Of a DNA stretch of 64,000 bases, positions 29,667 to 37,757 are shown in pieces. Position 1 is the stretch's first letter. Every line of letters begins with the position of its first letter. Source of the stretch: Streptomyces sp. F63. GTDB taxonomy: Bacteria > Actinomycetota > Actinomycetes > Streptomycetales > Streptomycetaceae. The stretch spans positions 1 through 64,000 of the forward strand of contig NZ_JAGPXX010000015.1 of assembly GCF_018070345.1 (NCBI RefSeq), read 5' to 3'. The notes under the pieces are model-generated. The model was not told the origin of the DNA. It saw nothing but the letters and a program-made list of their open reading frames with translations, and ran no database searches. The position numbers were made by a program, and so were the translations under genes.

Positions 29667-31052
29667 ATGCCAGGAAAGCGACCGACGCAGGTCACCGACG
29701 AATGGGACGGCGAGGGCGCCCCGGCGGCGCCGGCGCGCGGACTGGCGCGCTGGGGGGTGCCGGTCGCGGTGGCGGGAGTGGCGGTGGCGGGCATCGGTCT
29801 CGTACCGGCCCTCGCCAGCTCGGGCAGCCCCGATCTGCCGGAGATCACCGCCGCCGAACTGATCGAGCGCATGGCCGGGTCGGACACCGAGCAGCTGTCC
29901 GGCACCGTCAGGATCACCACGGATCTCGGTCTCCCCGCGCTTCCCGGAATGAGCGCCGGGGGCGGCGGTCTCGGCGGGCCGGGGTCCGGCGACGGCGGTG
30001 ACGGAGCCGACGGGGACCGGGGGCCCGCGGGCCCGGGAAGCGGGGGTGACGAGCAGGGCTCGCCCGCCGATCCGCAGGCGAAGCTGATGGAGCTGGCGTC
30101 CGGCTCGCACACGCTGCGGGTCGCGGCCGACGGCCCCGGCAGGCAGCGGCTGTCGGTCATGGGCGAGGCGGACGAGTACAGCGTCATCCGCAACGGCGAG
30201 GACCTGTGGGCGTACGACTCGGCCAGCAACTCCGCGTACCACGCGACGCTTCCGGAGCACGACGCCGGCCGGCACGCCGAGCACCACGGGCAGGGCGGGG
30301 ACGGCGAGAAGGGGCGGGACGGCGGGCACGGTCTGCCGGAGGGCCTGGCGGACGCCACCCCCCGGGAACTCGCCGAGCACGCCCTGAAGGCCGTCGACGA
30401 GACGACGAAGGTCACCGTGGACGGCACCGCCAAGGTCGCCGGGCGCGACGCCTACCAGCTCGTGATCGCGCCGAAGGCCGGGGAGTCCACGGTCGAGGCG
30501 GTCCGCGTCTCGGTGGACGCGGAGAACGGCGTGCCGCTCAAGTTCACGCTGACGCCCAGGAGCGGCGGCAAGGCCGTGATCGACGTGGGCTTCACGTCCG
30601 TCGACTTCGGCAAGCCGGCGGCGGAGACCTTCGCGTTCAAGCCGCCGAAGGGCGCGAAGGTCACCGAGGAGGACCTGAGCGAGCGCGCCGGGGAGCATGC
30701 CGGGCACCGGGGGGACGGCGAGCGCGGGGCCCATGGCGGGCACGGTGCCCCGGCGGAGACGGGCCGGCACGGTCCCGCCGGGCTGAACGTCCTCGGCGAG
30801 GGCTGGGCGAGCGTCGCGCAGCTCCAGGCCCCGGCCGGGAAGCGCGGACCCGGCGGCGAGGAGCTTCCCGCCGAGGCGCAGCAACTGCTCGACAGCTTCG
30901 GCGAGCGGGTCCGCGGCGACTTCGGCACCGGCCGGGTCTTCAGCACCCGGCTGGTCAACGTCCTGCTGACGGACGACGGCGGGGTCTACGCGGGCGCGGT
31001 CGACCAGGCCACGCTGGTGAAGGCCGCCGAGAAGGCCGAAAAGGCGGAGTAG
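29667..31052 (+). CDS. LolA-like / DUF2092 membrane-anchored exported protein
   Basis: A 461-residue protein. After a charged N-terminus one hydrophobic segment (WGVPVAVAGVAVAGIGLVPA, residues about 28-47) acts as signal anchor. The exported part has the LolA/LppX-type pattern: ITAAELIERMAGSDTEQLSG, then LRVAADGPGRQRLSVMGEAD and AYQLVIAPKAGESTVEAVRV. Several linkers are Gly/Asp/His-rich. The fold carries lipidic cargo in LolA; the role in this lineage is unknown. It lies upstream of an ABC exporter pair on the same strand, with which it may act. Confidence 0.75.
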   Translation: MPGKRPTQVTDEWDGEGAPAAPARGLARWGVPVAVAGVAVAGIGLVPALASSGSPDLPEITAAELIERMAGSDTEQLSGTVRITTDLGLPALPGMSAGGGGLGGPGSGDGGDGADGDRGPAGPGSGGDEQGSPADPQAKLMELASGSHTLRVAADGPGRQRLSVMGEADEYSVIRNGEDLWAYDSASNSAYHATLPEHDAGRHAEHHGQGGDGEKGRDGGHGLPEGLADATPRELAEHALKAVDETTKVTVDGTAKVAGRDAYQLVIAPKAGESTVEAVRVSVDAENGVPLKFTLTPRSGGKAVIDVGFTSVDFGKPAAETFAFKPPKGAKVTEEDLSERAGEHAGHRGDGERGAHGGHGAPAETGRHGPAGLNVLGEGWASVAQLQAPAGKRGPGGEELPAEAQQLLDSFGERVRGDFGTGRVFSTRLVNVLLTDDGGVYAGAVDQATLVKAAEKAEKAE

Positions 31053-31235
31053 GGAGCAGGACGGCACGGCCCCCGGCACCGCCGGCGCCGCCCGCCCGGG
31101 TTCCGGGCGGGCAGCGCGCCGTCCGGCCGGGTACGGGACGACGGGCCGGGGCCGCCGGTACCGTACGCCTCCCTTGCCGTACGCCCCCGGCCCGTGCGCC
31201 GGACGCAGCCGCACCCGCGGCCGGACAGGAGAACG

Positions 31236-32633
31236 ATGAAGCAGCCGCCCGCCGCCCGGAGCGAAACCGGAACGGGAACCGGCGACGACGCCGGGAACGC
31301 GTCCGGGACGGGGAACGGATCCGGCGCCTCCGAGCCCACCGCCGGATCCACCGCCGAGCCCACCGCCGGGTTCCTCGCCGGGTCCACCGCCGGGCCCGGG
31401 AACGAGAGCGCCGCCGGAGCGGTAGCCGGTCGCGCCGACCGGGTGGCCGCCACCCGAGCCGCCGCCGGGCACGGCCCCGGCGTTCCCCGTGACTCCGGGG
31501 CTCCCGGTACCGGATCCGCACCCGCACCCGGTTCCGTCCCCGCGGCCACCGGAGCCGCAAGCAGCGCCGCCGGAACCACCACCGGAACCACCACCGGAAC
31601 CACCACCGGAGCCGCTGCCCACGCCACCCCCGAGGGCGCGAGCGGAGCGGCCGGCGGGAGCGTCATCGTGACGCGCGGTCTCACCAAGCGGTTCCGCGGC
31701 GGGCAGTTGGCCGTCGACGGACTCGACCTCACCGTGCCCGCCGGCTCGGTCTTCGGCTTCCTCGGGCCGAACGGCTCCGGGAAGACCACCACCATCCGGA
31801 TGCTTCTGGGCCTGATCCGGCCCACCTCCGGCAGCGCCCGCGTGCTCGGCGCGCCCGTGCCCGGCGCCGAGCGCCGGGTGCTGCCGCAGGTCGGCGCGCT
31901 GATCGAGGGCCCGGCCCTCTACGGCTTCCTCTCCGGCCGGGACAACCTCCGGCGGCTGGACGCCGCCGACCCGGACGCCGATCCCCGTACCCGCGACGCC
32001 CGGATCGCCGCGGCCCTGGAGCGGGTGGGGCTGGCCGCCGCCGGGAGCAAGAAGGCACGGGCCTACTCCCTCGGTATGAAGCAGCGCCTCGGCCTGGCCT
32101 CGGCGCTGCTGCGGCCGCGCCGGCTGCTCGTCCTCGACGAGCCGACCAATGGCCTGGACCCGCAGGGCATGCGGGAGATCCGGGCGCTGGTGCGGGAGGT
32201 GGCGGAGGACGGCACCACGGTGTTCCTCTCCTCCCATCTCCTGGACGAGATCGAGCAGGTGTGCACCCATGCCGCGGTGATGGCCCGGGGCCGGCTGGTG
32301 GTGCAGGGCCCGGTGGCCGACCTGGCGGCCGGGGCGCGCGGCCGGCTGTCCGTCACCACACCGGACACGGCGGACGCCGTCCGGGTGCTGAAGGAGCACG
32401 GGGTGGCGAACCTGGTGGTGGCGGGCGGCAGGGTGACGGGCGAGCCACCGTCCGGATCGCCGCCCCGGCCGCGGAACGGCGCACCCGGTCCGGCCGGGGC
32501 GCTCGACCTCGCCGATCTCAACGCCGCGCTCGTCCGGGGCGGGGTACGGGTCCGGGGCTTCGGGCTCGAACGGGCGTCGCTGGAGGACGCGTTCGTGGCA
32601 CTGACCGGGGAGGGATTCGATGTCGCGGGCTGA
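31236..32633 (+). CDS. ABC transporter ATP-binding protein
   Basis: A 465-residue protein. Residues 1 to about 140 are low-complexity Gly/Ala/Thr/Pro. The ABC domain follows: Walker A GPNGSGKTTT (near residue 175), signature YSLGMKQRLGLASALL, Walker B LLVLDEPTNGLDPQG and the H-loop FLSSHLLDEIEQ. The C-terminal stretch fits drug/lipid-type exporters. The ATG at 31236 has AGGAG upstream and is preferred over the upstream ATG at 31194. It overlaps the permease gene by 14 bases. Confidence 0.9.
   Translation: MKQPPAARSETGTGTGDDAGNASGTGNGSGASEPTAGSTAEPTAGFLAGSTAGPGNESAAGAVAGRADRVAATRAAAGHGPGVPRDSGAPGTGSAPAPGSVPAATGAASSAAGTTTGTTTGTTTGAAAHATPEGASGAAGGSVIVTRGLTKRFRGGQLAVDGLDLTVPAGSVFGFLGPNGSGKTTTIRMLLGLIRPTSGSARVLGAPVPGAERRVLPQVGALIEGPALYGFLSGRDNLRRLDAADPDADPRTRDARIAAALERVGLAAAGSKKARAYSLGMKQRLGLASALLRPRRLLVLDEPTNGLDPQGMREIRALVREVAEDGTTVFLSSHLLDEIEQVCTHAAVMARGRLVVQGPVADLAAGARGRLSVTTPDTADAVRVLKEHGVANLVVAGGRVTGEPPSGSPPRPRNGAPGPAGALDLADLNAALVRGGVRVRGFGLERASLEDAFVALTGEGFDVAG
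31572..31607 (+). repeat. Three tandem copies of a 12-bp unit in the ABC ATPase gene
   Basis: GGAACCACCACC is repeated three times in frame, encoding Gly-Thr-Thr-Thr units in the low-complexity N-terminal region. Confidence 0.85.
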
Positions 32634-33864
32634 CGGCGCGGGCCGGGACGGGGGAAGCGGGCGGACGGAACGAGCCGGCCGTACCGGAGGGCCCGGGCCC
32701 GCCGGCACGGCGGGGACCGGCACGGCGGGGACCGGCACGGCGGGGACCGGCACGGCGGGGACCGGCACGGCGGGGACCGGCACGGCGGGGACCGGCACGG
32801 CGGGGACCGGCACGGCGGGGACCGGCACGGCGGGCACCGGCACGGCGGCGCGGGCCGGCGGCGGCCCCGGGGCCCCGGGGGCGTCCCGCGCCCGCATGCC
32901 GTCCCCGCCCCCGGCGCCCGGGCCCGCCCCGTCCGCCGGGCCCGCCCCGTTCCCGGAGCCGTCCCCCGAGCCGTCTCCCGAGCCGGCCGCGGAGGCCGGA
33001 GCGCGGCGCCGGTCCGGTCCGGGCGCGCTGTGGGCCCTCGGCCTCTTCCGCAGTGAGCTGGTGACGGTCTTCCGCCGTTGGCGGACGCTCGCCCTGCTCG
33101 GGGTGCTGGCCGCCGTGCCGCTGCTGATCGGGATCGCGGTGCGGATCGAGACCGGTGACGGCGGTCCGGGCGGCGGTGGTCACGGCGGGGGAGGCCCGGC
33201 CTTCCTCACGCAGATCACCAACAACGGCCTCTTCCTCGTCTTCGCCGCCCTGGCGGCCACGCTTCCGCTGTTCCTCCCGATGGCCGTCGGCGTCGTCGCG
33301 GGGGACGCGATCGCGGGGGAGGCGAGCGCGGGCACGCTGCGCTACCTGCTGGTGGCACCGGCCGGCCGGACCCGGCTGCTGCTCGCCAAGTTCACCGCCG
33401 TCCTGGCCTTCTGCCTGGTGGCGACGGTGACGGTGGCCGTCTCGGCGCTCGCGGTGGGTGCCCTGCTGTTCCCGCTCGGCGAGGTCACGCTGATCTCCGG
33501 GACGACCATCACCCTCGGTGAGGGACTGCTGCGGGCGCTGGCCGTGGCGGTCGCCGTCGCGGTCTCCCTGACGGGGTTCGCGGCGCTGGGCCTGTGCGTC
33601 TCCACCCTCACCAACAGCGGGATCGCGGCGATGGCGGCCACGGTGGGCCTGCTGATCACCGTCCAGATCGTCAACACCATCCCGCAGCTCGACGTGGTGC
33701 ACCCCTATCTCTTCCCGCACTACTGGCTGAGCTTCGCGGATCTGCTCCGCGCCCCCGTCCACTGGGAGGAGCTGCTGCGGAACCTGGGACTTCAGACCCT
33801 GTACGCGGCGGTCTGCGGCTCCGTAGCGTGGGCGCGCTTCTCCAACCGGGACATCACGGTGTAG
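32620..33864 (+). CDS. ABC transporter permease (ABC-2 type)
   Basis: A 414-residue membrane protein. Residues 1 to about 140 are low-complexity and include nine tandem GTAGT pentapeptides from a 15-bp DNA repeat. From ALWALGLFRSELVTVFRRWR onward there are six hydrophobic segments, with GDAIAGEASAGTLRYLLVAP as the typical ABC-2 permease signature. It partners the preceding ATPase. The ATG at 32620 has GGGAGG upstream. Confidence 0.85.
   Translation: MSRADGAGRDGGSGRTERAGRTGGPGPAGTAGTGTAGTGTAGTGTAGTGTAGTGTAGTGTAGTGTAGTGTAGTGTAARAGGGPGAPGASRARMPSPPPAPGPAPSAGPAPFPEPSPEPSPEPAAEAGARRRSGPGALWALGLFRSELVTVFRRWRTLALLGVLAAVPLLIGIAVRIETGDGGPGGGGHGGGGPAFLTQITNNGLFLVFAALAATLPLFLPMAVGVVAGDAIAGEASAGTLRYLLVAPAGRTRLLLAKFTAVLAFCLVATVTVAVSALAVGALLFPLGEVTLISGTTITLGEGLLRALAVAVAVAVSLTGFAALGLCVSTLTNSGIAAMAATVGLLITVQIVNTIPQLDVVHPYLFPHYWLSFADLLRAPVHWEELLRNLGLQTLYAAVCGSVAWARFSNRDITV
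32704..32838 (+). repeat. 15-bp tandem repeat, nine copies
   Basis: The unit GGCACGGCGGGGACC is repeated eight times exactly from 32704, followed by a ninth copy with one change (GGGCACC) and a partial tenth. It stays in frame and encodes GTAGT pentapeptides. Copy number is likely to vary between strains. Confidence 0.95.
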
Positions 33865-33930
33865 CGGCCCGGGAGCCGTCCGCCGGTTCCGGGTGGCGGG
33901 GCGATGGGGCGGGTGACGTGCCGGCCCCTT

Positions 33931-34003
33931 ATACCCCCTGCGGTATTTGCCAACCCCACCGCGGGTGGTTTACGCTCCTGGACATGGATACCCATAGGGG
34001 TAT
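33931..34003 (+). promoter_or_regulatory. Promoter with two CsoR/CstR-type operator boxes, upstream of sqr
   Basis: ATACCCCCTGCGGTAT (33931-33946) and ATACCCATAGGGGTAT (33988-34003) share the ATACC-N6-GGTAT form of CsoR-family operators. Between them lie TTGCCA (33947-33952) and TACGCT (33971-33976) with an 18-base spacer. One box abuts the -35 and the other covers the start-site area. Confidence 0.7.
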
Positions 34004-34021
34004 CGGAAGGAGGTTCTGGAC

Positions 34022-35239
34022 TTGTCCCCCCATTCCACGGAGCCCACAGGCTCCGCTCACCACCGTGTGGTCATCGTCGGCGGCGGTACGGCCGGCATCA
34101 GCGTCGCCGCCCGGCTCCGTCGCGCGGGCGTCGGTGACATCGCCGTGCTCGACCCCTCCGGTACCCACTGGTATCAGCCGCTCTGGACGCTCGTCGGCGG
34201 CGGGCAGGCTCCACTGGAGACCTCCCGGCGCTCCGAGGAGTCCCTGATCCCGGACGGCGTGCGCTGGATCCGCGAGGCGGCCGCGGCGGTCGACCCGGAC
34301 GCCCGCACGGTGTCCCTCGCCGGCGGTGGCCTGGTCGGCTACGACTACCTGGTCATGGCCCCCGGTCTGCAGCTCGACTGGGACAAGATCCCGGGCCTCG
34401 CCGAGGCCATCGGGCACGACGGCGTGACCAGCAACTACTCGCCCGAGTACGCCCCCTACACCTGGGAGCTCATCAAGGGCATGCGCTCCGGCACCGCGGT
34501 CTTCAGCCACCCCGCCACCCCGCTCAAGTGCGGTGGTGCTCCGCAGAAGATCGCGTACCTGGCCGCCGACTACTGGCGGAAGCAGGGTGTCCTGGACAAG
34601 ATCCGCATGGTCTTCGTGCTTCCCGACCCCAAGCTCTTCAAGGTCCCGGTGTGGACCAAGGCGCTGGAGAAGGTCGTCGAGCGCTACGGCATCGAGGTCC
34701 GGTACGAGTCCGAGGTGACCGCCGTGGACGGCGCGCGCCGCGAGCTGACGATCACCGACAAGAAGACCGGCACCGAGGAGACCCTCGGCTACGACCTGGC
34801 GCACCTGGTCCCGCCGCAGAGCGCCCCGGACTGGGTGAAGAAGAGCCCGCTCGCCGACGGCCCGTACGGCTTCGTCAAGGCGGACAAGCACACCCTGCGC
34901 AACCCGGACCACCCGGAGATCTTCGCGCTCGGCGATGTGGCGAACCTGCCCACGTCCAAGACCGGCGCGGCCGTGCGCAAGCAGTCCCCCGTGGTGGTCG
35001 CCCACATGGTCGCCGCCATGAAGGGCGCCGAGGCCGGCAAGAAGTACGACGGCTACACGTCGTGCCCGCTGGTGACCGCGCGCGACAAGATGCTGCTGGC
35101 CGAGTTCGACTACGACCTCAAGCCGGCGAAGAGCTTCCCGGGCGTCAACACCTTCAAGGAACGCCGCGACATGTGGGTGTTCAAGCGCTACGTCCTGCCG
35201 GCCGTGTACTGGCGCGGCATGATGACCGGCCGCGTCTGA
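34022..35239 (+). CDS. sqr: Sulfide:quinone oxidoreductase-like flavoprotein
   Basis: A 405-residue NAD(P)/FAD-dependent oxidoreductase. VVIVGGGTAGISVAARL is the FAD motif. ATPLKCGGAPQKIAYLAADY contains the cysteine and APQK typical of type II sulfide:quinone reductases. SCPLVTARDKMLLAEFDYD marks the C-terminus. It oxidises sulfide to persulfide and feeds electrons to menaquinone at the membrane. The start is TTG at 34022, set by AAGGAGG at 34007. It heads a sulfide detoxification island with its own operator pair. Confidence 0.85.
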   Translation: MSPHSTEPTGSAHHRVVIVGGGTAGISVAARLRRAGVGDIAVLDPSGTHWYQPLWTLVGGGQAPLETSRRSEESLIPDGVRWIREAAAAVDPDARTVSLAGGGLVGYDYLVMAPGLQLDWDKIPGLAEAIGHDGVTSNYSPEYAPYTWELIKGMRSGTAVFSHPATPLKCGGAPQKIAYLAADYWRKQGVLDKIRMVFVLPDPKLFKVPVWTKALEKVVERYGIEVRYESEVTAVDGARRELTITDKKTGTEETLGYDLAHLVPPQSAPDWVKKSPLADGPYGFVKADKHTLRNPDHPEIFALGDVANLPTSKTGAAVRKQSPVVVAHMVAAMKGAEAGKKYDGYTSCPLVTARDKMLLAEFDYDLKPAKSFPGVNTFKERRDMWVFKRYVLPAVYWRGMMTGRV

Positions 35240-35415
35240 CCGCGGCCGCGGTCCGGGTGCCGGCGTCCGGGGTCTCCCCGGTCCGCCGGTCCGGCTTGCT
35301 TGATCCGTTCCGATGGGCTCGATCCGCTCGGCCTGTTGTGGCCGCCTGGCCTGTTTTGCCTGCTTGACCTGCTGTTTTCTGATGTTCTGCATGACCGGGC
35401 GCAGATGGGGGAAAT

Positions 35416-35462
35416 ATACCCGGCCCGGTATCGCTTACCTTCTTATATACCCCCCCAGGTAT
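35416..35462 (+). promoter_or_regulatory. Two CsoR/CstR-type operator boxes upstream of the persulfide dioxygenase gene
   Basis: ATACCCGGCCCGGTAT (35416-35431) and ATACCCCCCCAGGTAT (35447-35462) have the same ATACC-N6-GGTAT form as the pair before sqr. They are 31 bases apart, i.e. about three helical turns. An AT-rich TTATATA lies between and overlaps the second box. Confidence 0.7.
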
Positions 35463-35498
35463 CCGAGAGTCCGAGAGATCCCGACACGGAGGCTCCGT

Positions 35499-36887
35499 AT
35501 GTTCTTCGCCCAGTACTACCTCGACTGCCTCTCCCAGGCCTCGTACATGATCGCTGACGAGACCACCGGCAAGGCCGTCGTCGTCGACCCCCGCCGCGAC
35601 GTCTCCGAGTACGTGGCCGACGCCAAGGACCGCGGTCTCACCATCGTGGGCGTCATCAACACCCACTTCCACGCCGACTTCATCGCCGGCCACCTGGAGC
35701 TCGCCGACCGCACCGGCGCCTGGATCGGCTACGGGCAGCGCGCGGAGACCGAGTACGAGAGCCGCAAGCTGACCGACGGCGAGCGCATCAGCCTCGGTGA
35801 CGTGACCCTGGAGATCATGGAGACCCCGGGCCACACCCCGGAGTCCGTCAGCGTCCTGGTCTACGAGCACGCCGACGACGAGGTCGCCTACGGCGTCCTC
35901 ACCGGTGACGCGCTCTTCATCGGCGACGTCGGCCGTCCGGACCTGCTCGCCTCCATCGGCGTCACCGCCGACGAGCTCGGCCGGATGCTCTACGACAGCG
36001 TCCACAACAAGCTGATGGCCCTCCCGGACGAGGTGCGGGTCTTCCCCGCCCACGGCGCCGGCTCCGCCTGCGGCAAGAACCTTTCCACCGCGCGGCAGTC
36101 CACCATCGGCGAGCAGCGCGCGACCAACTACGCCTGCGCCCCGATGGACGAGGACCAGTTCCTGGCCGTGGTCACGGCGGGCCAGCCCTCCGCCCCCGGC
36201 TACTTCGTCTACGACGCGATCCTCAACCGCAAGGCGCACGACCTGTTCGACCCGTCCACCACGGCGCCCTCCCTCTCCACCGAGGAGTTCCTGGCCCGCC
36301 GGGACGCGGGGGCCGTGATCGTCGACGGCCGCGACCCGCAGGAGTTCGCCGCGGGCCACCTGCGCGGCTCCGTCAACGTTCCCGCCGACGGCCGCTTCGC
36401 CGAGCAGACCGGCTCGGTCGTCGCCCCGGACGCGGAGATCATCGTCGTGGCCCCGGAGGACCGCGAGGAGGAGCTCGTCACCCGCCTCGCCCGGATCGGC
36501 TTCGACCACGTGGCCGGTTACCTGCGCGACCCGGAGGGCGTCTTCCCCGGCCTGGCCGCGGAGATGACCCAGGCCAGCCGGGTCACCGCGGACGAGCTCC
36601 GCAAGGTGCTCGCCTCCGAGCAGCCCCCGGTGGTCGTGGACGTGCGCGGCGGCGGAGAGCGCGAGGAGGGCCACATCGAGGGCTCCCTGCACATCCCGCT
36701 GGCGGAGCTGTCCAAGCGCCGTGACGAGATCCCGGCGGACCGCCCGGTCGTCGTCCACTGCGCGGGCGGCCACCGCTCCTCCATCGGTGCCAGCCTGCTG
36801 CGGCACGCCGGCATGGAGGACGTCTCCGACCTGCTCGGCGGCTACGGCGCCTGGCTGCTGCTGCCCGAGCCCGCGGCCCGTTCCTGA
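35499..36887 (+). CDS. Persulfide dioxygenase-sulfurtransferase (MBL fold plus two rhodanese domains, CstB-like)
   Basis: A 462-residue three-domain protein. The metallo-beta-lactamase domain (1 to about 240) has THFHADFIAGH (His56, His58, Asp60, His65), GHTPES and a later FPAHGAG, the iron site of ETHE1/Blh persulfide dioxygenases. A rhodanese fold follows (about 265-350), whose active-site position reads VVAPEDREEE without cysteine. The last rhodanese (about 365-460) has the active loop VVHCAGGHRS. This architecture matches CstB, which oxidises persulfide to thiosulfate. The ATG at 35499 has GGAGG upstream. Confidence 0.85.
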   Translation: MFFAQYYLDCLSQASYMIADETTGKAVVVDPRRDVSEYVADAKDRGLTIVGVINTHFHADFIAGHLELADRTGAWIGYGQRAETEYESRKLTDGERISLGDVTLEIMETPGHTPESVSVLVYEHADDEVAYGVLTGDALFIGDVGRPDLLASIGVTADELGRMLYDSVHNKLMALPDEVRVFPAHGAGSACGKNLSTARQSTIGEQRATNYACAPMDEDQFLAVVTAGQPSAPGYFVYDAILNRKAHDLFDPSTTAPSLSTEEFLARRDAGAVIVDGRDPQEFAAGHLRGSVNVPADGRFAEQTGSVVAPDAEIIVVAPEDREEELVTRLARIGFDHVAGYLRDPEGVFPGLAAEMTQASRVTADELRKVLASEQPPVVVDVRGGGEREEGHIEGSLHIPLAELSKRRDEIPADRPVVVHCAGGHRSSIGASLLRHAGMEDVSDLLGGYGAWLLLPEPAARS

Positions 36888-36944
36888 CCCGGGCCCCCAG
36901 CGCGGTCCGTGCCCGTCCCCCCGGGGCGCGGACCGTACCGGGTA

Positions 36945-36985
36945 CCGGTGGCGGAGAGGTCCTGCCCTGATGACTCCGCCACCGG
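36945..36985 (+). terminator. Inverted repeat after the CstB-like gene
   Basis: Perfect 12-bp arms CCGGTGGCGGAG and CTCCGCCACCGG with a 17-base loop, 57 bases after the stop codon. It may attenuate transcription into the downstream rhodanese gene. Confidence 0.5.
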
Positions 36986-37160
36986 AGCCCACCGGCTCGC
37001 AAAGCCCCCTGTTACCGGCGAGCCGCCCGCGGGCACCCGGCCCTCCGGGGCCGGGTGCCCGCTCCCGGAAGACCTCCGGAGCCGAAACCACCGGTCAGTA
37101 CCCCAATGACCCCGGTGCATCCCCAGTGCATCCAGACCCCGAAACAGTGAGGATCCAGTC

Positions 37161-37757
37161 ATGAGCCCCAACTCCACGGGCGACACCACCACCGCGAAGC
37201 TCGGTCCGGGCGCCCTGCAGGCGCTGATCCGGGGCGGCGGAGGCCCCCGCCTGCTGGATGTTCGGACTCCGGGCGAGTTCCAGAGCGTCCACATCCCCGG
37301 TTCCTACAACGTTCCCCTCGACACGCTCAAGGAGCACCGCCAGGAGCTGCTGTCGCACCTGGACGAGGACGTCGTGCTGATCTGCCGCTCCGGCGGCCGC
37401 GCGGCCCAGGCCGAGCAGGCGCTGGCCGAGGCCGGCCTGCCCAACCTGCGGGTGCTCGACGGCGGCATGGTCGCCTGGGAGACCTCCGGCGGCGACGTCG
37501 CCCGCGGAGCCGACCGCTGGGACCTGGAGCGCCAGGTCCGGCTGGTCGCCGGCTCCATCGTCCTCATCAGCGGCATCGCCGGGATCTTCCTCCCGGGCTG
37601 GCACCTGGTCGGCACCTTCGTCGGCGCGGGCCTGACCTTCGCGGCGCTCAGCAACACCTGCGCCATGGGCATGATGCTCTCCAAGCTCCCCTACAACCGC
37701 GGCCCCAAGACGGACCTCAAGACCGTCATCCAGTCCCTGAGGGGTGACCGCGCGTGA
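37161..37757 (+). CDS. Rhodanese-like protein with membrane domain (DUF2892)
   Basis: A 198-residue protein. The N-terminal rhodanese domain has LLDVRTPGEFQSVHIPGSYN and the active loop LICRSGGRA with Cys75. From about residue 130 two hydrophobic helices (VRLVAGSIVLISGIAGIFLP and WHLVGTFVGAGLTFAALSNT) form a DUF2892-type membrane anchor with CAMGMMLSKLPYN. It probably moves sulfane sulfur at the membrane. It overlaps the TauE gene by four bases, so the two are coupled. Confidence 0.85.
   Translation: MSPNSTGDTTTAKLGPGALQALIRGGGGPRLLDVRTPGEFQSVHIPGSYNVPLDTLKEHRQELLSHLDEDVVLICRSGGRAAQAEQALAEAGLPNLRVLDGGMVAWETSGGDVARGADRWDLERQVRLVAGSIVLISGIAGIFLPGWHLVGTFVGAGLTFAALSNTCAMGMMLSKLPYNRGPKTDLKTVIQSLRGDRA

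Noticed and set aside
32704-32838. CRISPR-like array
   Set aside because: The units are contiguous 15-mers with no spacers and are translated in frame; this is a tandem repeat.
29481-32897. Very long minus-strand open frame opposite the LolA-like and ABC transporter genes
   Set aside because: It is a shadow frame from the GC-rich third-position bias; its translation is repetitive Pro/Gly/Arg without any domain, and the plus strand has clear genes.
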